A DNA stretch of 64,000 nt from Ptiloglossa arizonensis (Eukaryota > Arthropoda > Insecta > Hymenoptera > Colletidae), in contig NW_027478913.1 of assembly GCF_051014685.1 (NCBI RefSeq), positions 1-64,000 of the forward strand, given 5' to 3'. A model generated the notes under the pieces. That model saw only the letters and a program-made list of their open reading frames with translations, was not told the DNA's origin and did no database searches. Below are positions 38,241 to 51,177 of the stretch, in pieces. Positions within the stretch are counted from its first letter, which is position 1; each line of letters opens with the position of its first letter. The translations under genes were made by a program, and so were the position numbers.

Positions 38241-41200
38241 GATCCAACAGAAATTTTGCGGATTGATCACTCCGTTCGCGAGATATGACAGTTTGGAGAT
38301 AAGAAACGCTTTAGAAACTCAAAATGTTCGCAGTTCTGATGCTCGAAACGAATAACTAGGACGGCCCAGGGGAAAAGTGCGCATACCGTTGTAATCGGGC
38401 GAGTTTCTACTTTCAAATGCAACAGAAATTTTGCGGATTGGTCAATACGTTCGCGAGATATGGCAGTTTGGAGGTAAGAAACGCTTGAGAAACTCAAAAT
38501 TTTCGCAGTTCTGATGCTCGAAACGAATAACTGGAACGGCCTAGGGGAAAACTACACATACCGTTGTAATCGGGCGAGTTTCTACTTTCAGATGCAACAG
38601 AAATTTTGCGGATTGATCAATCTGTTCGCGAGATATGGCCGTTTGGATGTAAGAAACGCTTGAGAAACACAAAATTTTCGCAGTTCTGATGCTCGAAACG
38701 AATAACTAGAACGGCCTATGGGAAAATTGCGCATACGCTTGTAATCGGGCGAGTTTCTACTTTCAGATGCAACAGAAATTTTGCGGATTGATCAATCCGT
38801 TCGCGAGATATGGCAGTTTGGAGATAATAAACGCTTTAGAAACTCAAAATTTTCGCAGTTCTGATGCTCGAAACGAATAACTAGACCGGCCCAGGGGAAA
38901 AGTGCGCATACCGTTGTAATCGGGCGAGTTTCTACTTTCAAATGCAACAGAAATTTTGCGGATTGGTCAATCCGTTCGCGAGATATGGCAGTTTGGAGGT
39001 AAGAAACGCTTGAGGAACTCAAAATTTTCGCAGTTCTGATGCTCGAAACGAATGACTAGAACGGCCGAGGGGAGAAGTACGCATACCGTTGTAATCGGGC
39101 GAGTTTCTACTTTCAGATGCAACAGAAATTTTGCGGATTGATCAATCCGTTCGCGAGATATGGCAGTTTGGAGGTAAGAAACGCTTGAGAAACTCAAAAT
39201 TTTCGCAGTTCTGATGCTCGAAACGAATGACTAGAACGGCCTAGGGGAAAACTACACCTACCGTTGTAATCGGGCGAGTTTCTACTTTCAGATGCAACAG
39301 AAATATTGCGGATTGATCAATCCGATCGCGAGATATGACAGTTTGGAGATAAGAAACGCTTTAGAAACTCAAAATGTTCGCAGCTCTGATGCTCGAAACG
39401 AATAACTAGGACGGCCCAGGGGAAAAGTGCGCATACCGTTGTAATCGGGCGAGTTTCTACTTTCAAATGCAACAGAAATTTTGCGGATTGGTCAATCCGT
39501 TCGCGAGATATGGCAGTTTGGAGGTAAGAAACGCTAGAGAAACTCAAAATTTTCGCATTTCTGATGCTCGAAACGAATAACTGGAACGGCCTAGGGGAAA
39601 ACTACACATACCGTTGTAATCGGGCGAGTTTCTACTTTCAGATGCAACAGAAATTTTGCGGATTGTTCAATCCGTTCGCGATATATGGCAGTTTGGAGGT
39701 AAGAAACGCTTGAGAAACTCAAAATTTTCGCAGTTCTGATGCTCGAAACGAATGACTAGAACGGCCTAGGGGAGAAGTACTCATACCGTTGTAACCGGCC
39801 GAGTTTCTTCTTTCAGATGCAACAGAAATTATGCGGATTGGTCAATCCGTTCGCGAGATATGGCCGTTTGGATGTAAGAAACGCTTGAGAAACTCAAAAT
39901 TTTCGCAGTTCTGATGCTCGAAACGAATATCTAGAACGGCCAAGGGGAAAAGTGCGCATACCGTTGTAATCGGGCGAGTTTCTACTTTCAAATGCAACAG
40001 ATATTTTGCGGATTGGTCAAACCATTCGCGAGATATGGCAGTTTGGAGGTAAGAAACGCTTGAGAAACTCAAAATTTTCGCAGTTCTGATGCTCGAAACG
40101 AATAACTGGAACGGCCTAGGGGAAAACTACACATACCGTTGTAATCGGGCGAGTTTCTACTTTCAGATGCAACAGAAATTTTGCGGATTGGTCAATCCGT
40201 TCGCGAGATATGGCAGTTTGGAGGTAAGAAACGCATGAGAAACTCAAAATTTTCGCAGTACTGATGCTCGAAACGAATGACTAGAACGGCCTAGGGGAGA
40301 AGTACGCATACCGATGTAATCGGGCGAGTTTCTAGTTTCAGATGCAACAGAAATTTTGCGGATTGGTCGATCCGTTCGCGAGATATGGCAGTTTGGAAGT
40401 AAGAAACGCTTGAGAAACTCAAAATTTTCGCAGTTCTGATGCTCGAAACGAATGACTTGAACGGCCTAGGGGAGAAGTACGCATACCGTTGTAATCGGGC
40501 GAGTTTCTACTTTCAGATGCAACGGAAATTTTGCGGATTGTTCAATCCGTTCGCGAGATATGGCAGTTTGGAGGTAAGAAACGCTCGAGAGACTCAAAAT
40601 TTTCGCAGTTCTGATGCTCGAAACGAATGACTAGAACGGCCTAGGGGAGAAGTACTCATACCGTTGTAATCGGGCGAGTTTCTTCTTTCAGATGCAAGAG
40701 AAATTATGCGGATTGGTCAATCCGTTCGCGAGATATGGCCGTTTGGATGTAAGAAACGCTTGAGAGACTCAAAATTTTCGCAGTTCTGATGCTCGAAACG
40801 AATAACTAGAACGGCCAAGGGGAAAAGTGCGCATACCGTTGTAATCGGGCGAGTTTCTACTTTCAAATGCAACAGAAATTTTGCGGATTGGTCAACCCAT
40901 TCGCGAGATATGGCAGTTTGGAGGTAAGAAACGCTTGAGAAACTCAAAATTTTCGCAGTTCTGATGCTCGAAACGAATAACTGGAACGGCCTAGGGGAAA
41001 ACTACACATACCGTTGTAATCGGGCGAGTTTCTACTTTCAGATGCAACAGAAATTTTGCGGATTGGTCAATCCGTTCGCGAGATATGGCAGTTTGGAGGT
41101 AAGAAACGCATGAGAAACTCAAAATTTTCGCAGTTCTGATACTCGAAACGAATGACTAGAACGGCCTAGGGGAGAAGTACGCATACCGTTGTAATCGGGG

Positions 41201-41429
41201 GAGTTTCTACTTTCGGATGCAACAGAAATTACGCGGATTGGTCAATCCGATCGCGAGATATGGCAGTTTTGAGGTAAGAAACGCTTGAGGAACTCAAAAT
41301 TTTCGCATTTCTGATGCTCGAAACGAATAACTAGAACGGCCTAGGGGAAAACTACACCTACCGTTGTAATCGGGCGAGTTTCTACTTTCAGATGCAACAG
41401 AAATTTTGCGGATTGGTCAATCCGTTCGC

Positions 41430-44400
41430 GAGATGTGGCAGTTTGGAGGTAAGAAACGCTCGAGAAACTTAAAATTTTCGCAGTTCTGATGCTCGAAACG
41501 AATAACTAGAACGGCCTAGGGGAAAAGTACGCATACCGATGTAATCGGGCGAGTTTGTTCTTTCAGATGCAACAGAAATTTTGCGGATTGGTCGATCCGT
41601 TCGCGAGATATGGCAGTTTGGAAGTAAGAAACGCTTGAGAAACTCAAAATTTTCGCAGTTCTGATGCTCGAAACGAATGACTTGAACGGCCTAGGGGAGA
41701 AGTACGCATACCGTTGTAATCGGGCGAGTTTCTACTTTCAGATGCAACAGAAATGTTGTGGATTGTTCAATCCGTTCGCGAGATATGGCAGTTTGGAGGT
41801 AAGAAACGCTTGACAAACTCAAAATTTTCGCAGTTCTGATGCTCGAAACGAATGACTAGAACGGCCTAGGGGAGACGTACTCATACCGTTGTAACCGGGC
41901 GAGTTTCTACTTTCAGATGCAACAGAAATTATGCGGATTGGTCAATCCGTTCGCGAGATGTGGCAGTTTGGAGGTAAGAAACGCTCGAGAAACTCAAAAT
42001 TTTCGCAGTTCTGATGCTCGAAACGAATAACTAGAACGGCCTAGGGGAAAAGTACGCATACCGATGTAATCGGGCGAGTTTCTACTTTCAGATGCAACAG
42101 AAATTTTGCGGATTGGTCGATCCGTTCGCGAGATATGGCAGTTTGGATGTAAGAAACGCTTGAGAAACTCAAAATTTTCGCAGTTCTGATGCTCGAAACG
42201 AATGGCTTGAACGGCCTAGGGGAGAAGTACGCATACCGTTGTAATCGGGCGAGTTTCTACTTTCAGATGCAACAGAAATTTTGCGGATTGTTCAATCCGT
42301 TCGCGAGATATGGCAGTTTGGAGGTAAGAAACGCTTGAGAAACTCAAAATTTTCGCAGTTCTGATGCTCGAAACGAATGACTAGAACGGCCTAGGGGAGA
42401 AGTACTCATACCGTTGTAATCGGGCGAGTTTCTTCTTTCAGATGCAACAGAAATTATGCGGATTGGTCAATCCGTTCGCGAGATATGGCCGTTTGGATGT
42501 AAGAAACGCTTGAGAAACTCAAAATTTTCGCAGTTCTGATGCTCGAAACGAATAACTAGAACGGCCAAGGGGAAAAGTGCGCATACCGTTGTAATCGGGC
42601 GAGTTTCTACTTTCAAATGCAACAGAAATTTTGCGGATTGGTCAATCCATTCGCGAGATATGGCAGTTTGGAGGTAAGAAACGCTTGAGGAACTCAAAAT
42701 TTTCGCATTTCTGATGCTCGAAACGAATAACTAGAACGGCCTAGGGGAAAACTACACCTACCGTTGTAATCGGGCGAGTTTCTACTTTCAGATGCAACAG
42801 AAATTTTGCGGATTGGTCAATCCGTTCGCGAGATGTGGCAGTTTGGACGTAAGAAACGCTCGAGAAACTCAAAATTTTCGCAGTTCTGATGCTCGAAACG
42901 AATAACTAGAACGGCCTAGGGGAAAAGTACGCATACCGATGTAATCGGGCGAGTTTCTACTTGCAGATGCAACAGAAATTTTGCGGATTGGTCGATCCGT
43001 TCGCGAGATATGGCAGTTTGGATGTTAGAAACGCTTGAGGAACTCAAAATTTTCGCAGTTCTGATGCTCGAAACGAATGACTAGAACGGCCTAGGGGAGA
43101 AGTACGCATACCGTTGTAATCGGGCGAGTTTCTACTTTCAGATGCAACAGAAATTTTGCGGATTGGTCAATCCGTTCGCGAGATGTGGCATTTTGGACGT
43201 AAGAAACGCTCGAGAAACTCAAAATTTTCGCAGTTCTGATGCTCGAAACGAATAACTAGAACGGCCTAGGGGAAAAGTACGCATACCGATGTAATCGGGC
43301 GAGTTTCTACTTGCAGATGCAACAGAAATTTTGCGGATTGGTCGATCCGTTCGCGAGATATGGCAGTTTGGATGTTAGAAACGCTTGAGGAACTCAAAAT
43401 TTTCGCAGTTCTGATGCTCGAAACGAATGACTAGAACGGCCTAGGGGAGAAGTACGCATACCGTTGTAATCGGGCGAGTTTCTACTTTCAGATGCAACAG
43501 AAATTTTGCGGATTGGTCAATCCGTTCGCGAGATATGGCAGTTTGGAGGTAAGAAACGCTTGAGAAACTCAAAATTTTCGCAGTTCTGATGCTCGAAACG
43601 AATAACTGGAAAGGCCTAGGGGAAAACTACACATACCGTTGTAATCGGGCGAGTTTCTACTTTCAGATGCAACAGAAATTTTGCGGATTGATCAATCCGT
43701 TCGCGAGATATGACAGTTTGGAGATAAGAAACGCTTTAGAAACTCAAAATGTTCGCATTTCTGATGCTCGAAACGAATAACTGGAACGGCCTAGGGGAAA
43801 ACTACACATACCGTTGTAATCGGGCGAGTTTCTACTTTCGGATGCAACAGAAATTACGCGGATTGGTCAATCCGATCGCGAGATATGGCAGTTTGGAGGT
43901 AAGAAACGCTTGAGGAACTCAAAATTTTCGCATTTCTGATGCTCGAAACGAATAACTAGAACGGCCTAGGGGAAAACTACACCCACCGTTGTAATCGGGC
44001 GAGTTTCTACTTTCAGATGCAACAGAAATTTTGCGGATTGATCAATCCGTTCGCGAGATATGACAGTTTGGAGATAAGAAACGCTTTAGAAACTCAAAAT
44101 GTTCGCATTTCTGATGCTCGAAACGAATAACTAGAACGGCCTAGGGGAAAACTACACCTACCGTTGTAATCGGGCGAGTTTCTACTTTCAGATGCAACAG
44201 AAATTTTGCGGATTGGTCAATCCGTTCGCGAGATGTGGCAGTTTGGACGTAAGAAACGCTCGAGAAACTCAAAATTTTCGCAGTTCTGATGCTCGAAACG
44301 AATAACTAGAACGGCCTAGGGGAAAAGTACGCATACCGATGTAATCGGGCGAGTTTCTACTTGCAGATGCAACAGAAATTTTGCGGATTGGTCGATCCGT

Positions 44401-45230
44401 TCGCGAGATATGGCAGTTTGGATGTTAGAAACGCTTGAGGAACTCAAAATTTTCGCAGTTCTGATGCTCGAAACGAATGACTAGAACGGCCTAGGGGAGA
44501 AGTACGCATACCGTTGTAATCGGGCGAGTTTCTACTTTCAGATGCAACAGAAATTTTGCGGATTGGTCAATCCGTTCGCGAGATATGGCAGTTTGGAGGT
44601 AAGAAACGCTTGAGAAACTCAAAATTTTCGCAGTTCTGATGCTCGAAACGAATAACTGGAAAGGCCTAGGGGAAAACTACACATACCGTTGTAATCGGGC
44701 GAGTTTCTACTTTCAGATGCAACAGAAATTTTGCGGATTGATCAATCCGTTCGCGAGATATGACAGTTTGGAGATAAGAAACGCTTTAGAAACTCAAAAT
44801 GTTCGCATTTCTGATGCTCGAAACGAATAACTGGAACGGCCTAGGGGAAAACTACACATACCGTTGTAATCGGGCGAGTTTCTACTTTCGGATGCAACAG
44901 AAATTACGCGGATTGGTCAATCCGATCGCGAGATATGGCAGTTTGGAGGTAAGAAACGCTTGAGGAACTCAAAATTTTCGCATTTCTGATGCTCGAAACG
45001 AATAACTAGAACGGCCTAGGGGAAAACTACACCCACCGTTGTAATCGGGCGAGTTTCTACTTTCAGATGCAACAGAAATTTTGCGGATTGATCAATCCGT
45101 TCGCGAGATATGACAGTTTGGAGATAAGAAACGCTTTAGAAACTCAAAATGTTCGCATTTCTGATGCTCGAAACGAATAACTGGAACGGCCTAGGGGAAA
45201 ACTACACATACCGTTGTAATCGGGCGAGTT
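41430..45230 (+). repeat. Zone E left part: 350 bp and 1,050 bp repeats
   Basis: The gatgttag variant, in a monomer that also has ccgatg and ttgcag, occurs at 43,021, 43,371 and 44,421: first a 350 bp step (dimer duplication), then 1,050 bp. About 43,200-44,100 matches 44,250-45,150 at 1,050 bp (6 monomers), including the 'ggaaaggcctagg' monomer (about 43,600 and 44,650) and the first 'acccaccg' monomers (43,982 and 45,032). All monomers are 175 bp. No gene is visible. Confidence 0.8.
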
Positions 45231-46979
45231 TCTAATTCAGATGCAACAGAAATTTTGCGGATTGTTCAATCCGTTCGCGAGATATGGCAGTTTGGAGGTA
45301 AGAAACGCTTGAGAAACTCAAAATTTTCGCAGTTCTGATGCTCGAAACGAATGACTAGAACGGCCTAGGGGAGAAGTACTCATACCGTTGTAATCGGGCG
45401 AGTTTCTTCTTTCAGATGCAACAGAAATTATGCGGATTGGTCAATCCGTTCGCGAGATATGGCCGTTTGGATGTAAGAAACGCTTGAGAAACTCAAAATT
45501 TTCGCATTTCTGATGCTCGAAACGAATAACTGGAACGGCCTAGGGGAAAACTACACATACCGTTGTAATCGGGCGAGTTTCTACTTTCAGATGCAACAGA
45601 AATTTTGCGGATTGGTCAATCCGTTCGCGAGATATGGCAGTTTGGAGGTAAGAAACGCTTGAGGAACTCAAAATTTTCGCATTTCTGATGCTCGAAACGA
45701 ATAACTAGAACGGCCTAGGGGAAAACTACACCCACCGTTGTAATCGGGCGAGTTTCTACTTTCAGATGCAACAGAAATTTTGCGGATTGATCAATCCGTT
45801 CGCGAGATATGACAGTTTGGAGATAAGAAACGCTTTAGAAACTCAAAATGTTCGCATTTCTGATGCTCGAAACGAATAACTGGAACGGCCTAGGGGAAAA
45901 CTACACATACCGTTGTAATCGGGCGAGTTTCTACTTTCGGATGAAACAGAAATTACGCGGATTGGTCAATCCGATCGCGAGATATGGCAGTTTGGAGGTA
46001 AGAAACGCTTGAGGAACTCAAAATTTTCGCATTTCTGATGCTCGAAACGAATAACTAGAACGGCCTAGGGGAAAACTACACCCACCGTTGTAATCGGGCG
46101 AGTTTCTACTTTCAGATGCAACAGAAATTTTGCGGATTGATCAATCCGTTCGCGAGATATGACAGTTTGGAGATAAGAAACGCTTTAGAAACTCAAAATG
46201 TTCGCATTTCTGATGCTCGAAACGAATAACTAGAACGGCCTAGGGGAAAACTACACATACCGTTGTAATCGGGCGAGTTTCTACTCTCAGATGCAACAGA
46301 AATTTTGCGGATTGGTCAATCCGTTCGCGAGATATGGCAGTTTGGAGGTAAGAAACGCTTGAGGAACTCAAAATTTTCGCATTTCTGATGCTCGAAACGA
46401 ATAACTAGAACGGCCTAGGGGAAAACTACACCCACCGTTGTAATCGGGCGAGTTTCTACTTTCAGATGCAACAGAAATTTTGCGGATTGATCAATCCGTT
46501 CGCGAGATATGACAGTTTGGAGATAAGAAACGCTTTAGAAACTCAAAATGTTCGCATTTCTGATGCTCGAAACGAATAACTGGAACGGCCTAGGGGAAAA
46601 CTACACATACCGTTGTAATCGGGCGAGTTTCTACTTTCGGATGCAACAGAAATTACGCGGATTGGTCAATCCGATCGCGAGATATGGCAGTTTGGAGGTA
46701 AGAAACGCTTGAGGAACTCAAAATTTTCGCATTTCTGATGCTCGAAACGAATAACTAGAACGGCCTAGGGGAAAACTACACCCACCGTTGTAATCGGGCG
46801 AGTTTCTACTTTCAGATGCAACAGAAATTTTGCGGATTGATCAATCCGTTCGCGAGATATGACAGTTTGGAGATAAGAAACGCTTTAGAAACTCAAAATG
46901 TTCGCATTTCTGATGCTCGAAACGAATAACTGGAACGGCCTAGGGGAAAACTACACATACCGTTGTAATCGGGCGAGTT
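45231..46979 (+). repeat. Zone E unit R1: 10 monomers, 1,749 bp
   Basis: Delimited by the one-base-short 'tctaattcag' at 45,231 and 46,980. Order after the marker: gttcaatcc monomer; gaatgac/gtactcata monomer with ttatgcgg and ggccgtttggatg; a ctacacata monomer; then four 350 bp dimers pairing an 'acccaccg' monomer (45,731; 46,081; 46,431; 46,781) with a 'ctggaacgg ... acacata' or similar monomer. Within the dimers the partner alternates between tttcggatg/ttacgcgg and tctactctcag types. Confidence 0.88.
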
Positions 46980-48903
46980 TCTAATTCAGATGCAACAGAA
47001 ATTTTGCGGATTGTTCAATCCGTTCGCGAGATATGGCAGTTTGGAGGTAAGAAACGCTTGAGAAACTCAAAATTTTCGCAGTTCTGATGCTCGAAACGAA
47101 TGACTAGAACGGCCTAGGGGAGAAGTACTCATACCGTTGTAATCGGGCGAGTTTCTTCTTTCAGATGCAACAGAAATTATGCGGATTGGTCAATCCGTTC
47201 GCGAGATATGGCCGTTTGGATGTAAGAAACGCTTGAGAAACTCAAAATTTTCGCAGTTCTGATGCTCGAAACGAATAACTAGAACGGCCAAGGGGAAAAG
47301 TGCGCATACCGTTGTAATCGGGCGAGTTTCTACTTTCAAATGCAACAGAAATTTTGCGGATTGGTCAATCCATTCGCGAGATATGGCAGTTTGGAGGTAA
47401 GAAACGCTAGAGAAACTCAAAATTTTCGCATTTCTGATGCTCGAAACGAATAACTGGAACGGCCTAGGGGAAAACTACACATACCGTTGTAATCGGGCGA
47501 GTTTCTACTTTCAGATGCAACAGAAATTTTGCGGATTGGTCAATCCGTTCGCGAGATATGGCAGTTTGGAGGTAAGAAACGCTTGAGGAACTCAAAATTT
47601 TCGCATTTCTGATGCTCGAAACGAATAACTAGAACGGCCTAGGGGAAAACTACACCCACCGTTGTAATCGGGCGAGTTTCTACTTTCAGATGCAACAGAA
47701 ATTTTGCGGATTGATCAATCCGTTCGCGAGATATGACAGTTTGGAGATAAGAAACGCTTTAGAAACTCAAAATGTTCGCATTTCTGATGCTCGAAACGAA
47801 TAACTGGAACGGCCTAGGGGAAAACTACACATACCGTTGTAATCGGGCGAGTTTCTACTTTCGGATGAAACAGAAATTACGCGGATTGGTCAATCCGATC
47901 GCGAGATATGGCAGTTTGGAGGTAAGAAACGCTTGAGGAACTCAAAATTTTCGCATTTCTGATGCTCGAAACGAATAACTAGAACGGCCTAGGGGAAAAC
48001 TACACCCACCGTTGTAATCGGGCGAGTTTCTACTTTCAGATGCAACAGAAATTTTGCGGATTGATCAATCCGTTCGCGAGATATGACAGTTTGGAGATAA
48101 GAAACGCTTTAGAAACTCAAAATGTTCGCATTTCTGATGCTCGAAACGAATAACTGGAACGGCCTAGGGGAAAACTACACATACCGTTGTAATCGGGCGA
48201 GTTTCTACTCTCAGATGCAACAGAAATTTTGCGGATTGGTCAATCCGTTCGCGAGATATGGCAGTTTGGAGGTAAGAAACGCTTGAGGAACTCAAAATTT
48301 TCGCATTTCTGATGCTCGAAACGAATAACTAGAACGGCCTAGGGGAAAACTACACCCACCGTTGTAATCGGGCGAGTTTCTACTTTCAGATGCAACAGAA
48401 ATTTTGCGGATTGATCAATCCGTTCGCGAGATATGACAGTTTGGAGATAAGAAACGCTTTAGAAACTCAAAATGTTCGCATTTCTGATGCTCGAAACGAA
48501 TAACTGGAACGGCCTAGGGGAAAACTACACATACCGTTGTAATCGGGCGAGTTTCTACTTTCGGATGCAACAGAAATTACGCGGATTGGTCAATCCGATC
48601 GCGAGATATGGCAGTTTGGAGGTAAGAAACGCTTGAGGAACTCAAAATTTTCGCATTTCTGATGCTCGAAACGAATAACTAGAACGGCCTAGGGGAAAAC
48701 TACACCCACCGTTGTAATCGGGCGAGTTTCTACTTTCAGATGCAACAGAAATTTTGCGGATTGATCAATCCGTTCGCGAGATATGACAGTTTGGAGATAA
48801 GAAACGCTTTAGAAACTCAAAATGTTCGCATTTCTGATGCTCGAAACGAATAACTGGAACGGCCTAGGGGAAAACTACACATACCGTTGTAATCGGGCGA
48901 GTT
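46980..48903 (+). repeat. Zone E unit R2: 11 monomers, 1,924 bp
   Basis: Same order as R1 with one additional monomer directly after the ttatgcgg/ggccgtttggatg monomer: an 'aacggccaagg' monomer with tttcaaatg and ggtcaatccatt at about 47,240-47,410. The four 'acccaccg' monomers lie at 47,655, 48,005, 48,355 and 48,705. The next marker, at 48,904, is the second form 'tctacttcag', also one base short. Confidence 0.88.
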
Positions 48904-51177
48904 TCTACTTCAGATGCAACAGAAATTTTGCGGATTGTTCAATCCGTTCGCGAGATATGGCAGTTTGGAGGTAAGAAACGCTTGAGAAACTCAAAATTTT
49001 CGCAGTTCTGATGCTCGAAACGAATGACTAGAACGGCCTAGGGGAGAAGTACTCATACCGTTGTAATCGGGCGAGTTTCTTCTTTCAGATGCAACAGAAA
49101 TTATGCGGATTGGTCAATCCGTTCGCGAGATATGGCCGTTTGGATGTAAGAAACGCTTGAGAAACTCAAAATTTTCGCAGTTCTGATGCTCGAAACGAAT
49201 AACTAGAACGGCCAAGGGGAAAAGTGCGCATACCGTTGTAATCGGGCGAGTTTCTACTTTCAAATGCAACAGAAATTTTGCGGATTGATCAATCCGTTCG
49301 CGAGATATGACAGTTTGGAGATAAGAAACGCTTTAGAAACTCAAAATGTTCGCAGTTCTGATGCTCGAAACGAATAAGTAGAACGGCCCAGGGGAAAAGT
49401 GCGCATACCGTTGTAATCGGGCGAGTTTCTACTTTCAAATGCAACAGAAATTTTGCGGATTGGTCAATCCGTTCGCGAGATATGGCAGTTTGGAGGTAAG
49501 AAACGCTAGAGAAACTCAAAATTTTCGCATTTCTGATGCTCGAAACGAATAACTGGAACGGCCTAGGGGAAAACTACACATACCGTTGTAATCGGGCGAG
49601 TTTCTACTTTCAGATGCAACAGAAATTTTGCGGATTGATCAATCCGTTCGCGAGATATGACAGTTTGGAGATAAGAAACGCTTTAGAAACTCAAAATGTT
49701 CGCAGTTCTGATGCTCGAAACGAATAACTAGAACGGCCCAGGGGAAAAGTGCGCATACCGTTGTAATCGGGCGAGTTTCTACTTTCAGATGCAACAGAAA
49801 TTTTGCGGATTGGTCAATCCGTTCGCGAGATATGGCAGTTTGGAGGTAAGAAACGCTTGAGGAACTCAAAATTTTCGCATTTCTGATGCTCGAAACGAAT
49901 AACTAGAACGGCCTAGGGGAAAACTACACCCACCGTTGTAATCGGGCGAGTTTCTACTTTCAGATGCAACAGAAATTTTGCGGATTGATCAATCCGTTCG
50001 CGAGATATGACAGTTTGGAGATAAGAAACGCTTTAGAAACTCAAAATGTTCGCATTTCTGATGCTCGAAACGAATAACTGGAACGGCCTAGGGGAAAACT
50101 ACACATACCGTTGTAATCGGGCGAGTTTCTACTTTCGGATGAAACAGAAATTACGCGGATTGGTCAATCCGATCGCGAGATATGGCAGTTTGGAGGTAAG
50201 AAACGCTTGAGGAACTCAAAATTTTCGCATTTCTGATGCTCGAAACGAATAACTAGAACGGCCTAGGGGAAAACTACACCCACCGTTGTAATCGGGCGAG
50301 TTTCTACTTTCAGATGCAACAGAAATTTTGCGGATTGATCAATCCGTTCGCGAGATATGACAGTTTGGAGATAAGAAACGCTTTAGAAACTCAAAATGTT
50401 CGCATTTCTGATGCTCGAAACGAATAACTGGAACGGCCTAGGGGAAAACTACACATACCGTTGTAATCGGGCGAGTTTCTACTCTCAGATGCAACAGAAA
50501 TTTTGCGGATTGGTCAATCCGTTCGCGAGATATGGCAGTTTGGAGGTAAGAAACGCTTGAGGAACTCAAAATTTTCGCATTTCTGATGCTCGAAACGAAT
50601 AACTAGAACGGCCTAGGGGAAAACTACACCCACCGTTGTAATCGGGCGAGTTTCTACTTTCAGATGCAACAGAAATTTTGCGGATTGATCAATCCGTTCG
50701 CGAGATATGACAGTTTGGAGATAAGAAACGCTTTAGAAACTCAAAATGTTCGCATTTCTGATGCTCGAAACGAATAACTGGAACGGCCTAGGGGAAAACT
50801 ACACATACCGTTGTAATCGGGCGAGTTTCTACTTTCGGATGCAACAGAAATTACGCGGATTGGTCAATCCGATCGCGAGATATGGCAGTTTGGAGGTAAG
50901 AAACGCTTGAGGAACTCAAAATTTTCGCATTTCTGATGCTCGAAACGAATAACTAGAACGGCCTAGGGGAAAACTACACCCACCGTTGTAATCGGGCGAG
51001 TTTCTACTTTCAGATGCAACAGAAATTTTGCGGATTGATCAATCCGTTCGCGAGATATGACAGTTTGGAGATAAGAAACGCTTTAGAAACTCAAAATGTT
51101 CGCATTTCTGATGCTCGAAACGAATAACTGGAACGGCCTAGGGGAAAACTACACATACCGTTGTAATCGGGCGAGTT
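48904..51177 (+). repeat. Zone E unit R3: 13 monomers, 2,274 bp
   Basis: Same order again, with three monomers more than R1 at the same place after ttatgcgg/ggccgtttggatg (about 49,160-49,870), of gctttag/cggcccagg and ctacacata types. Four 'acccaccg' monomers follow at 49,929, 50,279, 50,629 and 50,979. A private change gives gaataagtag near 49,377. Confidence 0.88.

Larger units (their letters stand above)
28000..41430 (+). repeat. Zone D: overlapping segmental duplications of 7-42 monomers
   Basis: Several pairs of near-identical stretches share exact multiples of 175 bp. They are about 28,000-29,490 with 30,800-32,290 (offset 2,800); 29,440-30,910 with 33,115-34,590 (3,675); 32,315-34,080 with 39,665-41,430 (7,350, twice 3,675); 33,330-34,500 with 35,605-36,780 (2,275); and 34,560-35,160 with 38,235-38,840 (3,675). 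A monomer with 'cctatggg' and 'cgcttgtaatc' is found ten times here and once at 24,361, and not outside about 24.3-38.7 kb. The duplications overlap, so several rounds of exchange are superimposed. No net indel and no gene. Confidence 0.8.
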
